Assembly (NCBI RefSeq): GCF_900100535.1
Contig: NZ_FNDG01000010.1
Location: 62,001-126,000, forward strand
Direction: 5' to 3'
DNA: 64,000 bases
From: Phytopseudomonas flavescens
Lineage (GTDB): Bacteria; Pseudomonadota; Gammaproteobacteria; Pseudomonadales; Pseudomonadaceae
The translations under genes were made by a program, and so were the position numbers. The notes below the pieces were generated by a model. That model ran no database searches, was not told the DNA's origin, and was given only the letters and a program-made list of their open reading frames with translations. This document shows, piece by piece, positions 45,755-54,769 of the stretch (positions are counted from its first letter, which is position 1; each line of letters starts with the position of its first letter).

Positions 45755-45791
45755 TGCCTGCAGTCCCTTGCAGAAAAAACACCGTTCAACT

Positions 45792-45863
45792 GTAGCCCGG
45801 ATCGAGCGAAGCGATACCCGGGAATCGGCCTCCTGGGTATCGCTTCGCTCAACCGCAGGCTAC
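45792..45863. repeat. REP pair on the right of the RAYT gene
   Basis: Forward REP at 45792-45825 followed by a reverse copy at 45831-45863. Order is forward-reverse, opposite to the left pair, so the RAYT gene has a forward REP on each side and a reverse REP outermost. Confidence 0.85.
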
Positions 45864-45879
45864 GTATTGCACGAGCCGC

Positions 45880-46160
45880 TGAGTTGCACTCCGGGGCCGC
45901 TTTTTCGTAGCCTGATTATTTGGTTTTGCCCTTACGGCGACTCACTTTTTTCAAGCGCCGGATGGCCGGCCCCGCAAAAAAGTAAGCAAAAACGCTATGC
46001 CCCTGCATCCGCAACTAGGCGTTCCCCCTCTCGCTGCGTTCGACTTCCCTCACTCCATCATCGCTCCGAGGGTGCCTAGCCTCTCGCGGCATCCATGCCG
46101 CTCAAGGCTGCCCGCCCGGCCCTCTACGCAACGATTCCGTTCGGCCTGCTGAAGGGGTGG
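45880..46160. repeat. probable dispersed repeat stretch, no gene
   Basis: Part of a 488-bp gap. The block around 45930-45995 (GCCCTTACGGCGACTCAC and AAAAAAGTAAGCAAAAACGC) has the look of a sequence that recurs in pseudomonad genomes near REPs. No open frame with family identity was found. Confidence 0.45.
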
Positions 46161-46190
46161 GTAGTGCATGCCTGATGTATTGGTGGAGAC

Positions 46191-46224
46191 CAATGGTGGA
46201 CAAGCTTTGCATTGCCCACCATTG
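46191..46224. repeat. palindrome after the radical SAM gene
   Basis: CAATGGTGG (46191-46199) and CCACCATTG (46216-46224), perfect 9-bp arms extended by near-matching bases. It may end leftward transcription from the radical SAM gene, and it shares the GGTGGACAA/CCACCATTG words with the dispersed repeat family at 31847, 53590 and 62246. Confidence 0.55.
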
Positions 46225-46242
46225 CTGCTTCATACGAGCCAA

Positions 46243-48045
46243 TCAAGCGTCCACTGGCCAAGTGCCGCGACGTACCATCTCTCTGACACGATCAGCCCCG
46301 TTGGCCCGAACCAGCAACTCCATGCGTGCTTTCTCGATGTCCTCGGCATTCCATTGGTCGGTAGCCATCGTGGCTTTTTCGTGGGACCAACCGTTGTCGT
46401 AGTGGCGCACCACGTACTGCTGCTGGTATTCCCACATCGACGTCCCGGGAATCGGCGTGACGATAAACGGGTTGGCATACGCCATTCCTGCGCCCATGAG
46501 GTTGACCGCGTAATCGATAGTGCGCTCGATCAGCTCCAGGCTCTCTACAAAAGGCTTTTGCCCAGGACCGCCGGGGGGATTGACGAACCCCAGCATGAAC
46601 CCGCCGGTGACCTGAATGCCGTGCTCGGTAAACATTTCTATGAGCTCGAACGTTGAGTGCTGGATCGCGTTAAGTCGGGATTTGTTGGAATTGACCAGGC
46701 TGTCTTCGTTCGCGCTTTCCACCGCGAGGTAGATGTTGTAACAGCCATTTTCGGCAATCGACCGAATGAACTCCCTTGCCGTAAGTCCGCCTTTTACCGC
46801 CTCGATCACATTGCGATATTGCGGGTTCTTGCGCTCCTTCTCATCCATCTGGTCTATGAAGCGTTCGCCCAAATGCAGCAGGATCAGGTTAAAAAGGCTC
46901 AACCCGCCCTCTTCGGCCCAGGGCAAGTCATGTTTTTTCAGGAGTTTGCCAACCTCCATCGCATACAACGGGTCGTGCATCAGGTGATCGTCCTCGATCA
47001 GGACTTCGGTGACGCCCTGTTTCACCAGATCGGCCAGGTGCAAGTCAAACCAGTCCAGGCCAAGTGCACGCCAAGGGCCGTTGATTTTCGGGATGTAGCA
47101 GAAGTTACAGTTCACGTTGCAGCCAATCGTGGAGAATATCTGCGCCCAGGCGCCGTGCTTGCGTACTCGCGCACCTGAGGAGTGATAAGGCTGCAGGTAA
47201 TGGTTCATGTCCAGAAGGCTGAAGTCCGGCAAGGGCATGACTCCCAGCCTCTCCTCGAGGTCCTGCCGCTTGGGGATGATGCTCAGGTAGCTGGACTTCT
47301 GGGTGGGCCGGATCAGTTTTGCCCGGCTGTCGCGGTACGCCACTCCAGGTACGGCATTGATGTCTGTACCTTCGTGAGTCAAGGCATCCAGCAGCAGGGT
47401 AAAGGCGCGGTCAGCTTCATTGATCAGCGCGAAGTCGAAGGCCGAATCCAGCAGTGCGTTCTTCCAGTCACCACTGGAGTGAGCGCCGCCGGTGACCAGC
47501 ACCAAGTTGGGGTCGAGGGTTTTCACCAGTTCGGCCAACGCCCGGGCATTGCCCCATTGCACGGTGTAGTTGCACTGGATCCCGACAATATCGGGCTGTG
47601 CGGTTTCGATGATCTCGCGTATCTGCGTATCGGTCAGGCCGTAGCGGATCAGATGCCCTTGGTCGACCTTGACCAGTCTGTGCTCCTGGGACCAGCCGGC
47701 AAAGGGCGAATCGACAATCTGCACGTCATAACCGGCACGCCGGGCCACCGTGGCGATGCGCAACAGGCCGATAGGCGTACCGGCACGCTTCATCACTTCG
47801 AACGTATCAATGCCGATGCGGGCAAATGCGCTGTCGTGTGACGTGGGCTCGATCAGGCGTGTGTAGGGCGGCACAACCAGCAACACACGAGGCGCCTCGC
47901 CATTGGCGCGACGACGGATGCCGGTTGGGCTGTTCAGCAACGATGGCTTGCCAAGATAACTGAGTAAGGGCCGCGTGGGCGCGACCGAAAAACTCGGCCC
48001 GTTGCTCTCGATCCTCATGGTTCCCTGCGACGCTATCAAGTTCAT
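46243..48045 (-). CDS. B12-binding-domain radical SAM protein
   Basis: A 600-residue protein. A cobalamin-binding Rossmann-like domain spans about residues 52-215 (PRVLLVVPPYTRL, PDIVGIQCNYTVQWG, LVTGGAHSSGDW). A radical SAM domain follows with the cluster motif C309-x3-C313-x2-C316 (IGCNVNCNFCYIPK) and EDDHLMHDPLYAMEV further on. Such enzymes methylate or rearrange unactivated carbon. No precursor peptide gene was found beside it. It is 25 bp downstream of an exporter gene and shares strand with an AraC regulator. The product is unknown. Confidence 0.88.
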   Translation of the reverse strand: MNLIASQGTMRIESNGPSFSVAPTRPLLSYLGKPSLLNSPTGIRRRANGEAPRVLLVVPPYTRLIEPTSHDSAFARIGIDTFEVMKRAGTPIGLLRIATVARRAGYDVQIVDSPFAGWSQEHRLVKVDQGHLIRYGLTDTQIREIIETAQPDIVGIQCNYTVQWGNARALAELVKTLDPNLVLVTGGAHSSGDWKNALLDSAFDFALINEADRAFTLLLDALTHEGTDINAVPGVAYRDSRAKLIRPTQKSSYLSIIPKRQDLEERLGVMPLPDFSLLDMNHYLQPYHSSGARVRKHGAWAQIFSTIGCNVNCNFCYIPKINGPWRALGLDWFDLHLADLVKQGVTEVLIEDDHLMHDPLYAMEVGKLLKKHDLPWAEEGGLSLFNLILLHLGERFIDQMDEKERKNPQYRNVIEAVKGGLTAREFIRSIAENGCYNIYLAVESANEDSLVNSNKSRLNAIQHSTFELIEMFTEHGIQVTGGFMLGFVNPPGGPGQKPFVESLELIERTIDYAVNLMGAGMAYANPFIVTPIPGTSMWEYQQQYVVRHYDNGWSHEKATMATDQWNAEDIEKARMELLVRANGADRVREMVRRGTWPVDA

Positions 48046-48070
48046 TTCCCTGTCTCCTTACCCGTCGAGA

Positions 48071-48976
48071 TCACCGTGAGGTCGTGCGTGAGCGTGAAGT
48101 AGCGATGACCGCCCCGGTAATGATCAACACAGCGGGAATCATCAGGATCGGCTTGGCATCGCTTTGCCCCACGGCAATCAGCAACAGCGTGGAGAACAAC
48201 GGCGCCAGGTAAGACAGGGCGCCAAGCATCGATAGGTTTCCGTGCTTGGTCGCGTGGTCCCAGGCGAAAAAAGCCAGGCCTACCGGGCCCAGCCCCAGGG
48301 CAATGATTGCCGCCCACTGGCTGGGCTCAGGCCGAACCGTGGTTTCGAAAGCCAGGTGGCAGAGCCCTCCCGCCACTGCGACCAGCCCGCAAATACCCCC
48401 GATGATGCTGCTCGGAACGTGGCTGAACCGCCGGTTGAACACTGAATAGATGGCCCAGACCCAGGCACACGCAAAGGCGGCGGCGTAACCGATAACCGGC
48501 ATCGACGCACTGTCACTCCTGGCCCGCAGTTGCATGATGAAGGCCGTGCCCGCCAGGCCGAGCAAGGCGCCCAGCAGTTGGCGCTTGCGCAGCGACTCGC
48601 CGGTGGCGAGGCTCGACAGCAGCACGATCAGCAGCGGCCACAGGTAGGCAATCAGGCTGGCTTCAGCCGCAGGCGCGGCCTTAAGGGAAAAGAAATACAA
48701 TGCGTGATAGACGAAGATCCCGGCAAACCCCGTTGCCCACACGTACCAGGGCTGGCGCCAACTGCTGAATCCGGCAGCGCCATGCAGCCCCAGCATGCAC
48801 AGGCTGGCCACGAACGCGACCGCGAAGCTCGAAGCCAGCAACTGAAAGGCCGGGATCCCGGCGGTCAAGGTGGTCAGAAGCGCCAGGCACGCCCACAAAA
48901 ATACGGCAATCACCCCGATCAGCGTCGCACTGGCGGCGCCTTTGGCAAGGGTGATGGATGGGTTGGAAGTGCTCAT
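48071..48976 (-). CDS. EamA/DMT family transporter, YddG-like
   Basis: A 301-residue inner-membrane transporter with ten predicted transmembrane helices in two EamA repeats. LIAYLWPLLIVLLSSLATGE and AWDHATKHGNLSMLGALSYL follow the pattern of YddG, an exporter of aromatic amino acids and some drugs. It lies between the AraC gene and the radical SAM gene, 25 bp from the latter, so it probably exports the enzyme's product or a related amino acid. Length is normal for the family. Confidence 0.85.
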   Translation of the reverse strand: MSTSNPSITLAKGAASATLIGVIAVFLWACLALLTTLTAGIPAFQLLASSFAVAFVASLCMLGLHGAAGFSSWRQPWYVWATGFAGIFVYHALYFFSLKAAPAAEASLIAYLWPLLIVLLSSLATGESLRKRQLLGALLGLAGTAFIMQLRARSDSASMPVIGYAAAFACAWVWAIYSVFNRRFSHVPSSIIGGICGLVAVAGGLCHLAFETTVRPEPSQWAAIIALGLGPVGLAFFAWDHATKHGNLSMLGALSYLAPLFSTLLLIAVGQSDAKPILMIPAVLIITGAVIATSRSRTTSR

Positions 48977-49079
48977 GCAAGCCCCGTCTGCGGATGATCC
49001 TCAAGCGGGAACAATAGAAAGGTCGAGGGAGCGCGTATTGATCAGGCCCGCCAAAGAATTGTTCGGGACTGCTGTCTTT

Positions 49080-49856
49080 TTAGTGGTCTCGCCCTTGTTT
49101 ACGCACAACGGCCGGCGTCAGATGGCGGGCTTTCTTCAGCGCATGGGTTAACGCACTCTGGTCGGCGTACCCGGCGCGATGCGCAATATCAATGATCGAC
49201 AAAGACGTTTGGCGCAGCAGGTCAATGGCCAGATTCAGACGCAAGTTCGCGATATGCGAGAACGGCGTTGTGTTCAGGTGCTGCCCAAATAGCACATATA
49301 ACCGCCGCTCACTGGTGCCCGCATAACGCGCAATATCATGAGCCGTCAGGGCGGTGCCCAGGTGCTGCTCGATATAGGCCAGCGCGCGAGCGAGAATGAA
49401 CTGGCCGGGGTCGCTCCGCGCAACCTCGGGCTGCAATAACGAACACAGCAACAACCGGCTCCAGGACTCGGCCATCGTGAGTGAGCCAATCAACCGTGAG
49501 CTGTTGGTACTGGCGTAATCGAGTAAATGCCGTATATCGGGCCTGATCGCAAAAAAGCGCTTGTCGTTGAGTGGGTCAAGTGATGCAACAGTGCTTTCAT
49601 GTGCTTCGTCACGGTCGGTCAATACATCCAACACCAGAAAACTGTTATGGCTGTTGGCCAGAAACGTGTGCCGGGAACCAGCGGAAATCACCAAACCCTG
49701 GCTCGCGTCGACCTTGCCACATCGTCCGTCGATCTCAATCTCCATTGTGCCGGACTGAGAAAGGACTATCTGATGAAAGTCATGTTCGTGAAGTTCAACC
49801 TCACCTGAATAAGAGCGCAACGCCAGAAAAAACGATTGGGGGTCAGTAGTGCTCAT
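49080..49856 (-). CDS. AraC family transcriptional regulator
   Basis: A 258-residue regulator with an N-terminal cupin-like sensor (about residues 10-90: EVELHEHDFHQIVLSQSGTMEI) and a C-terminal AraC double HTH (about 160-255: YIEQHLGTALTAHDIARYAG ... IANLRLNLAIDLLRQTSLS). The start MSTTDPQSF has AGGAG 8 bases upstream. It is encoded 103 bp upstream of the exporter gene on the same strand and is the probable regulator of the cassette. Confidence 0.87.
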   Translation of the reverse strand: MSTTDPQSFFLALRSYSGEVELHEHDFHQIVLSQSGTMEIEIDGRCGKVDASQGLVISAGSRHTFLANSHNSFLVLDVLTDRDEAHESTVASLDPLNDKRFFAIRPDIRHLLDYASTNSSRLIGSLTMAESWSRLLLCSLLQPEVARSDPGQFILARALAYIEQHLGTALTAHDIARYAGTSERRLYVLFGQHLNTTPFSHIANLRLNLAIDLLRQTSLSIIDIAHRAGYADQSALTHALKKARHLTPAVVRKQGRDH

Positions 49857-50189
49857 CCATGATTCTCCTCGTGTCGAGGCATTTATCTTTCGATTCCGGT
49901 CCACTCAGGGCAAGTGCGTCCCCTACGGTAATTGCCATAGGTTACCGATCATTGAACTCAAATTCGCGGTTGTCGATCAATACCGCCGAAGAACCTATCG
50001 ACCCGGCCAGTATTCAGTTCGAATTTCACTCAAAGAAACGCCGTAGCATCAGGCGCTTGAGAGGGACTTCGCGCAACTTTTTGCGGCCTCCTCTTTAAGT
50101 GCCTGCTCTGCTCCCACAGGAATATGCCGAGGGTAGGTCTCGACCTTGGCTGCCACAAGAAATCTAGTGCCTATATCCTGAACAGGTAC
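49857..50189. other. 333-bp gap upstream of the AraC gene
   Basis: AT-richer than the rest of the window and likely to hold the promoter of the AraC/exporter/radical-SAM cassette. No gene was recognised; the open frames crossing it have no family features. Confidence 0.4.
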
Positions 50190-50672
50190 TTAGCCGAACC
50201 AACGCCGCCGTACTGGCGCTTCTTGCCAATTTGCAAGGGTGGGCAACTGCTGGAGGCGCACCCAGAGTTCACCTTGCCAGTCGAGCATGCCGATGTGCGC
50301 GCCTTGCCAGTTCATTTGCACGCGCCTTGGCGCCGCGTTCTGCACCTGTGCCAGGTCATGCAGGTGCGGGATGACTTCCTGGCCCAACCAGCGGCTTAGG
50401 TTGCGGTTCTCGGGGTGCATGAAGCGGTACAGGGCCTTGTACAGGCCGGCTTGGTCGATGACCTGCACGGGCTCTTCACCGCCGCTGGCGTGGCGCAGGT
50501 GGATGGAGCGGATCTGCTCGGGATCCATGCGCCGGCACAGGCGTTCGGCATGGCGCTGGCCGAGCAGGCGGCCGACATCGCTGGCGACGAACCAGGGTTG
50601 GCGGTCGATCAGAACGGCACGTAGCGGCTTGTTGTGGCGTATGAACACTGTAGGGGTGAATGCGTCAGGCAT
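50190..50672 (-). CDS. BRO-N domain protein
   Basis: A 160-residue protein with an N-terminal BRO-N DNA-binding domain (about residues 7-95: VFIRHNKPLRAVLIDRQPWF ... VIDQAGLYKALYRFMHPENR). BRO-N domains are typical of phage and baculovirus antirepressors but also occur as single chromosomal genes in pseudomonads. No phage genes are nearby. The C-terminal ~60 residues (MLDWQGELWVRLQQLP) were not recognised. Confidence 0.82.
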   Translation of the reverse strand: MPDAFTPTVFIRHNKPLRAVLIDRQPWFVASDVGRLLGQRHAERLCRRMDPEQIRSIHLRHASGGEEPVQVIDQAGLYKALYRFMHPENRNLSRWLGQEVIPHLHDLAQVQNAAPRRVQMNWQGAHIGMLDWQGELWVRLQQLPTLANWQEAPVRRRWFG

Positions 50673-51098
50673 CGGGAAGGCTCCGAGTGGGGGATCAGGA
50701 GCTGCCTCGATCGCTGTCAACCGAATGGAGGCAGACCGCGCAGGGTTGACAGACCGGACTCGGAAGCCGGCAGACCACGAGGATCTCCCCACGCGATCTG
50801 CCATAGAGCGTTGCAGTACGAACTGCATGCAAACGCCGGCCTGCAAGAACGAACGCCGTTCTCGCATGCACCGGTTGGCACATCGCGCCGAGAGTCGAGC
50901 TGTCAAACCCGGCCACGGGATTGACCGTGGCCGAGGCAGGATAGGGTTGCGCTGCGGGCAAGGCAAGCTGCCAGGCCGAGGGCGAGCGTCGGGAGACTGG
51001 CTCGAAGCGCGCAACAAAGCATTGCACGTCAGGCTGTATGTCGAATCAATCCGCCTCCCTATGATGGCCGGCACTCTTTCTCCCTTCGAGGCTATGCC
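50673..51098. other. 426-bp gap with hairpins between BRO-N and MBL-fold genes
   Basis: Contains a perfect 8-bp hairpin GGCCACGG (50911-50918) / CCGTGGCC (50925-50932), a smaller GCAGT/ACTGC inverted repeat around 50812-50826, and repeated GGCAGACC words near 50726 and 50767. No gene or known RNA was recognised. Confidence 0.45.
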
Positions 51099-51989
51099 AT
51101 GCCTGCTTTGCGTCTGTTGCGCCCCTTGTTGTCCGTTGCTGCCGTGCTGTCCATGGCCAGCCATGCCCTGGCGGCCGAACCGTTGACGCTGGAGGTGTAC
51201 AACCCCGGCGCCAAGTCGATTTTCCCGGTGTCGGCGCAGATCGTGTCCGGGCCGAGCGAAGCGCTGCTGATCGATGCGCAGTTCCAGCGCGACGATGCCC
51301 AGGCGCTGGTGGACAAGGTGCGGGCCACCGGCAAGAAGCTGACCACCGTCTACATCAGCCACAGCGACCCGGATTACTACTTCGGCCTGGATGTGATCCA
51401 CCGTGCCTTCCCGGATGCGAAGATCGTCGCCAGCGCCGAAACCGTGGCGGCCATCGAGGCGAGCAAGGACGGCAAGCTGGCGCACTGGGGGCCGATCCTC
51501 AAGGACAACGCGCCAGAGGCCCTGCTGGTGCCGCAGGCGCTGAGCGAGCCGAAACTGACGGTGGACGGTCAGGTGCTGGAGATCCGCGGGCCCGAGCCGA
51601 AGCGTACTTTCGTGTGGATCCCGGCGCTGAAGACCGTGGTCGGCGGCATTCCAGTATCGGCCAATATCCATGTGTGGCTGGCCGACACCCAGACCGAGCA
51701 ATCGCGCCGCGACTGGCTGGGTACCCTGGACGCCATCGCTGCGCTGAAGCCGCACAAGGTGGTACCCGGCCATTACCTGGACAATGCCGACGGCAGCCTG
51801 CCGGATTCGCCGCAGACGGTCAGCGCGACCCGCGACTACCTGCTGGCGTTCGAGCAGGAGGCCAAGCAGGCAGCGGACTCCGCGCAGTTGATCGCCGCCA
51901 TGCGCACGCGTTACCCGGGCCTGGCGGACGACTCGTCCCTCGAACTGAGCGCCCAGGTGATAAAGGGCGAGGCAAAATGGCCGCAATGA
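51099..51989 (+). CDS. periplasmic metallo-beta-lactamase-fold protein with atypical metal motif
   Basis: A 296-residue MBL-fold protein with a signal peptide at residues 1-26 (SHALAAE). The usual HxHxDH metal motif is replaced by HSDPDYYFG near residue 88, so the second and third His are Asp and Tyr. Other MBL positions remain (VVPGHYLD, and GGIPVSANIHVWLAD). It may bind metal with altered ligands or have lost catalysis. It is unlinked to neighbours; GAGG lies 7 bases before the ATG. Confidence 0.8.
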   Translation: MPALRLLRPLLSVAAVLSMASHALAAEPLTLEVYNPGAKSIFPVSAQIVSGPSEALLIDAQFQRDDAQALVDKVRATGKKLTTVYISHSDPDYYFGLDVIHRAFPDAKIVASAETVAAIEASKDGKLAHWGPILKDNAPEALLVPQALSEPKLTVDGQVLEIRGPEPKRTFVWIPALKTVVGGIPVSANIHVWLADTQTEQSRRDWLGTLDAIAALKPHKVVPGHYLDNADGSLPDSPQTVSATRDYLLAFEQEAKQAADSAQLIAAMRTRYPGLADDSSLELSAQVIKGEAKWPQ

Positions 51990-52432
51990 GCCGCGCCTGA
52001 TCCGAAATGGAATCGCCCTGCGCCCGGCAACGGTGCAGGGTGTTTTCGCGTTGTTACCGGTTACAACGGATGAAGTCTGCCCATTGCAACTCCTTACCGG
52101 TATTGCGACCGCTCTGGAATCAACTTCATATCCCAAAAATATGTTCCTGCCCGGTGACCGCCAACCCTGCGCTTCTGAGCCCGGTGTTTCGGATTGTTGC
52201 ACCAGCATGGACGGCCGCCTGCCCGCTCCAGGTGCAGAGTTGGCAGCGGTATGCAGCGATCGTGGCGCCTTTTCAATCGAAAATGACGCATTCCCCGGCG
52301 CCGCTGCCCATGCATCGACCACCGGGCATTGCCAATGCGCATTTTCACCACGCCGTCGGCTATCGGACAGGGGATGGCACAGGGCTTGCTCCAGCAGTGG
52401 GGCCAATCCTAAAACTCCTCAGGAGCACGTCC
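51990..52432. promoter_or_regulatory. 443-bp gap: terminator of the MBL gene and upstream region of braC-like gene
   Basis: A terminator-like hairpin CCCTGC (52016-52021) / GCAGGG (52035-52040) followed by TGTTTT ends the MBL gene. The rest is likely the promoter region of the branched-chain amino acid operon; no convincing sigma-70 pair or other gene was picked out. Confidence 0.5.
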
Positions 52433-53554
52433 ATGCCTCATCCGTCTTTTCAGAAAGGTTTCTTGGCGCTCGCGGTCACTGGCGCACTGGTTTTTTCCTC
52501 CCTCGCTCACGCTGACATCGTCATTGGCATCGGCGCGCCCATGACCGGCGGCAACGCGGCATTCGGCGATCAGCTGTGGCGCGGCGCCGAGCAGGCGGCC
52601 GCGGACATCAACGCCGCGGGCGGCATCAACGGCGAGCAGATCAAACTGGTGAAAGGCGATGACGCGTGCGAGCCCAAGCAGGCCGTGGCGGTGGCCAACC
52701 GCATGGTCGACTCGGACAAGGTGGTGGCAGTGATCGGCCACTTCTGCTCGTCGTCGACCATGCCGGCTTCCGAGGTGTACGACGAGGCGGGCATCCTCGC
52801 CATCACTCCGGCTTCCACCAACCCACAGGTCACCGAGCGCGGGCTGTCGGCGATGTTCCGCATGTGCGGCCGTGACGACCAGCAGGGCATCGTCGCTGGC
52901 GATTACATCGTCGATACGCTCAAGGCCAAGAAGGTCGCCGTGGTGCACGACAAGGACACCTACGGCCAGGGGCTGGCCGACGCCACCCGTGCGCAGCTCA
53001 ACAAGCGTGGCGTGAAGGAGGTGATGTACGAAGGCCTGACCCGCGGCGAGAAGGACTTCAACGCGCTGGTCACCAAGATCCGCGCCAGCGGCGCCGAGGT
53101 CGTCTACTTCGGTGGCCTGCACGCCGAGGCCGGCCCGCTGGTACGGCAGATGCGCGAGCAGGGGGTGACCGCCAAGTTCGTCTCCGGCGACGGCATCGTC
53201 ACCGATGAGCTGGTCGGCACCGCAGGCGGCCCGCAATACGTCGACGGCGTACTGATGACCTTCGGCGCCGACCCGCGCCTGATCGCCGAGGGCAAGACGG
53301 TGATCGACAAGTTCCGCGCCAACGGCTACGAGCCCGAGGGCTACACGCTGTATTCCTATGCTTCCCTGCAGGTGGTCGCCGCGGCCTTCGCTGGCATCAA
53401 GGGCACCGATGGCGCCGAAGCCGCTGCCTGGTTGAAAGCCAACCCGGTGCAGACGGTGATGGGCCAGAAAGCGTTCGACGAGAAAGGCGACCTGAAGGTC
53501 TCCGACTACGTGATGTACCAGTGGGGCAGTGACGGCAAGTACAAGCAGCTTTGA
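52433..53554 (+). CDS. branched-chain amino acid-binding periplasmic protein
   Basis: A 373-residue Leu/Ile/Val-binding family protein of the BraC/LivJ type. The signal peptide covers residues 1-25 (SSLAHAD). The family pattern is clear in VIGIGAPMTGGNAAFGDQL, VIGHFCSSSTMPASEVYDE and VVHDKDTYGQGLAD. An AGGAG site lies 8 bases before the start. It is the first gene of a five-gene ABC operon; ligand choice (branched-chain or another amino acid) is not settled by sequence. Confidence 0.9.
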   Translation: MPHPSFQKGFLALAVTGALVFSSLAHADIVIGIGAPMTGGNAAFGDQLWRGAEQAAADINAAGGINGEQIKLVKGDDACEPKQAVAVANRMVDSDKVVAVIGHFCSSSTMPASEVYDEAGILAITPASTNPQVTERGLSAMFRMCGRDDQQGIVAGDYIVDTLKAKKVAVVHDKDTYGQGLADATRAQLNKRGVKEVMYEGLTRGEKDFNALVTKIRASGAEVVYFGGLHAEAGPLVRQMREQGVTAKFVSGDGIVTDELVGTAGGPQYVDGVLMTFGADPRLIAEGKTVIDKFRANGYEPEGYTLYSYASLQVVAAAFAGIKGTDGAEAAAWLKANPVQTVMGQKAFDEKGDLKVSDYVMYQWGSDGKYKQL

Positions 53555-53589
53555 GAGAGAGTCCGTTCACGGTCTTCAGGGCGCTAGCG

Positions 53590-53680
53590 CGTAGGGTGGA
53601 CGGCGCTCCATCTGCGCGACCCGATCCGTCCACCGTTTTGCGAACGCAATGGTGGACAAAAAGAGCGTTGTCCACCCTAC
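53590..53680 (-). repeat. dispersed palindromic repeat, copy B, inside the branched-chain amino acid operon
   Basis: 91 bp bounded by CGTAGGGTGGA and TCCACCCTAC, in reverse orientation relative to copies A and C. The shared core CTCTTTTTGTCCACCATTGC is present on the minus strand. It occupies part of the 297-bp gap between the binding protein and permease genes. Confidence 0.85.
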
Positions 53681-53851
53681 AGATGCGACCGCAGTGGAGG
53701 ACGAACGTGAGCGCGCGCCCACGAAACGGTCTCCGGACATCGCCCCTGTCACCCGTGAACACCTCCAAGCCCGGTGGGTCATGGCCTGCCGGGGCTGCTG
53801 CGGTCGCCGGGCGACTGCGCGCTTTTCCGTCACTGACTCAGAGATTTTCCA

Positions 53852-54766
<915 letters not shown>

Positions 54767-54769
54767 GCC

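Noticed and set aside
50010..50040. TTCGAAT resembling a tRNA T-loop
   Set aside because: No acceptor, D or anticodon stems could be built around it.
49859..50098. Possible small gene upstream of the AraC regulator
   Set aside because: No ribosome-binding site or family pattern; more likely promoter region.
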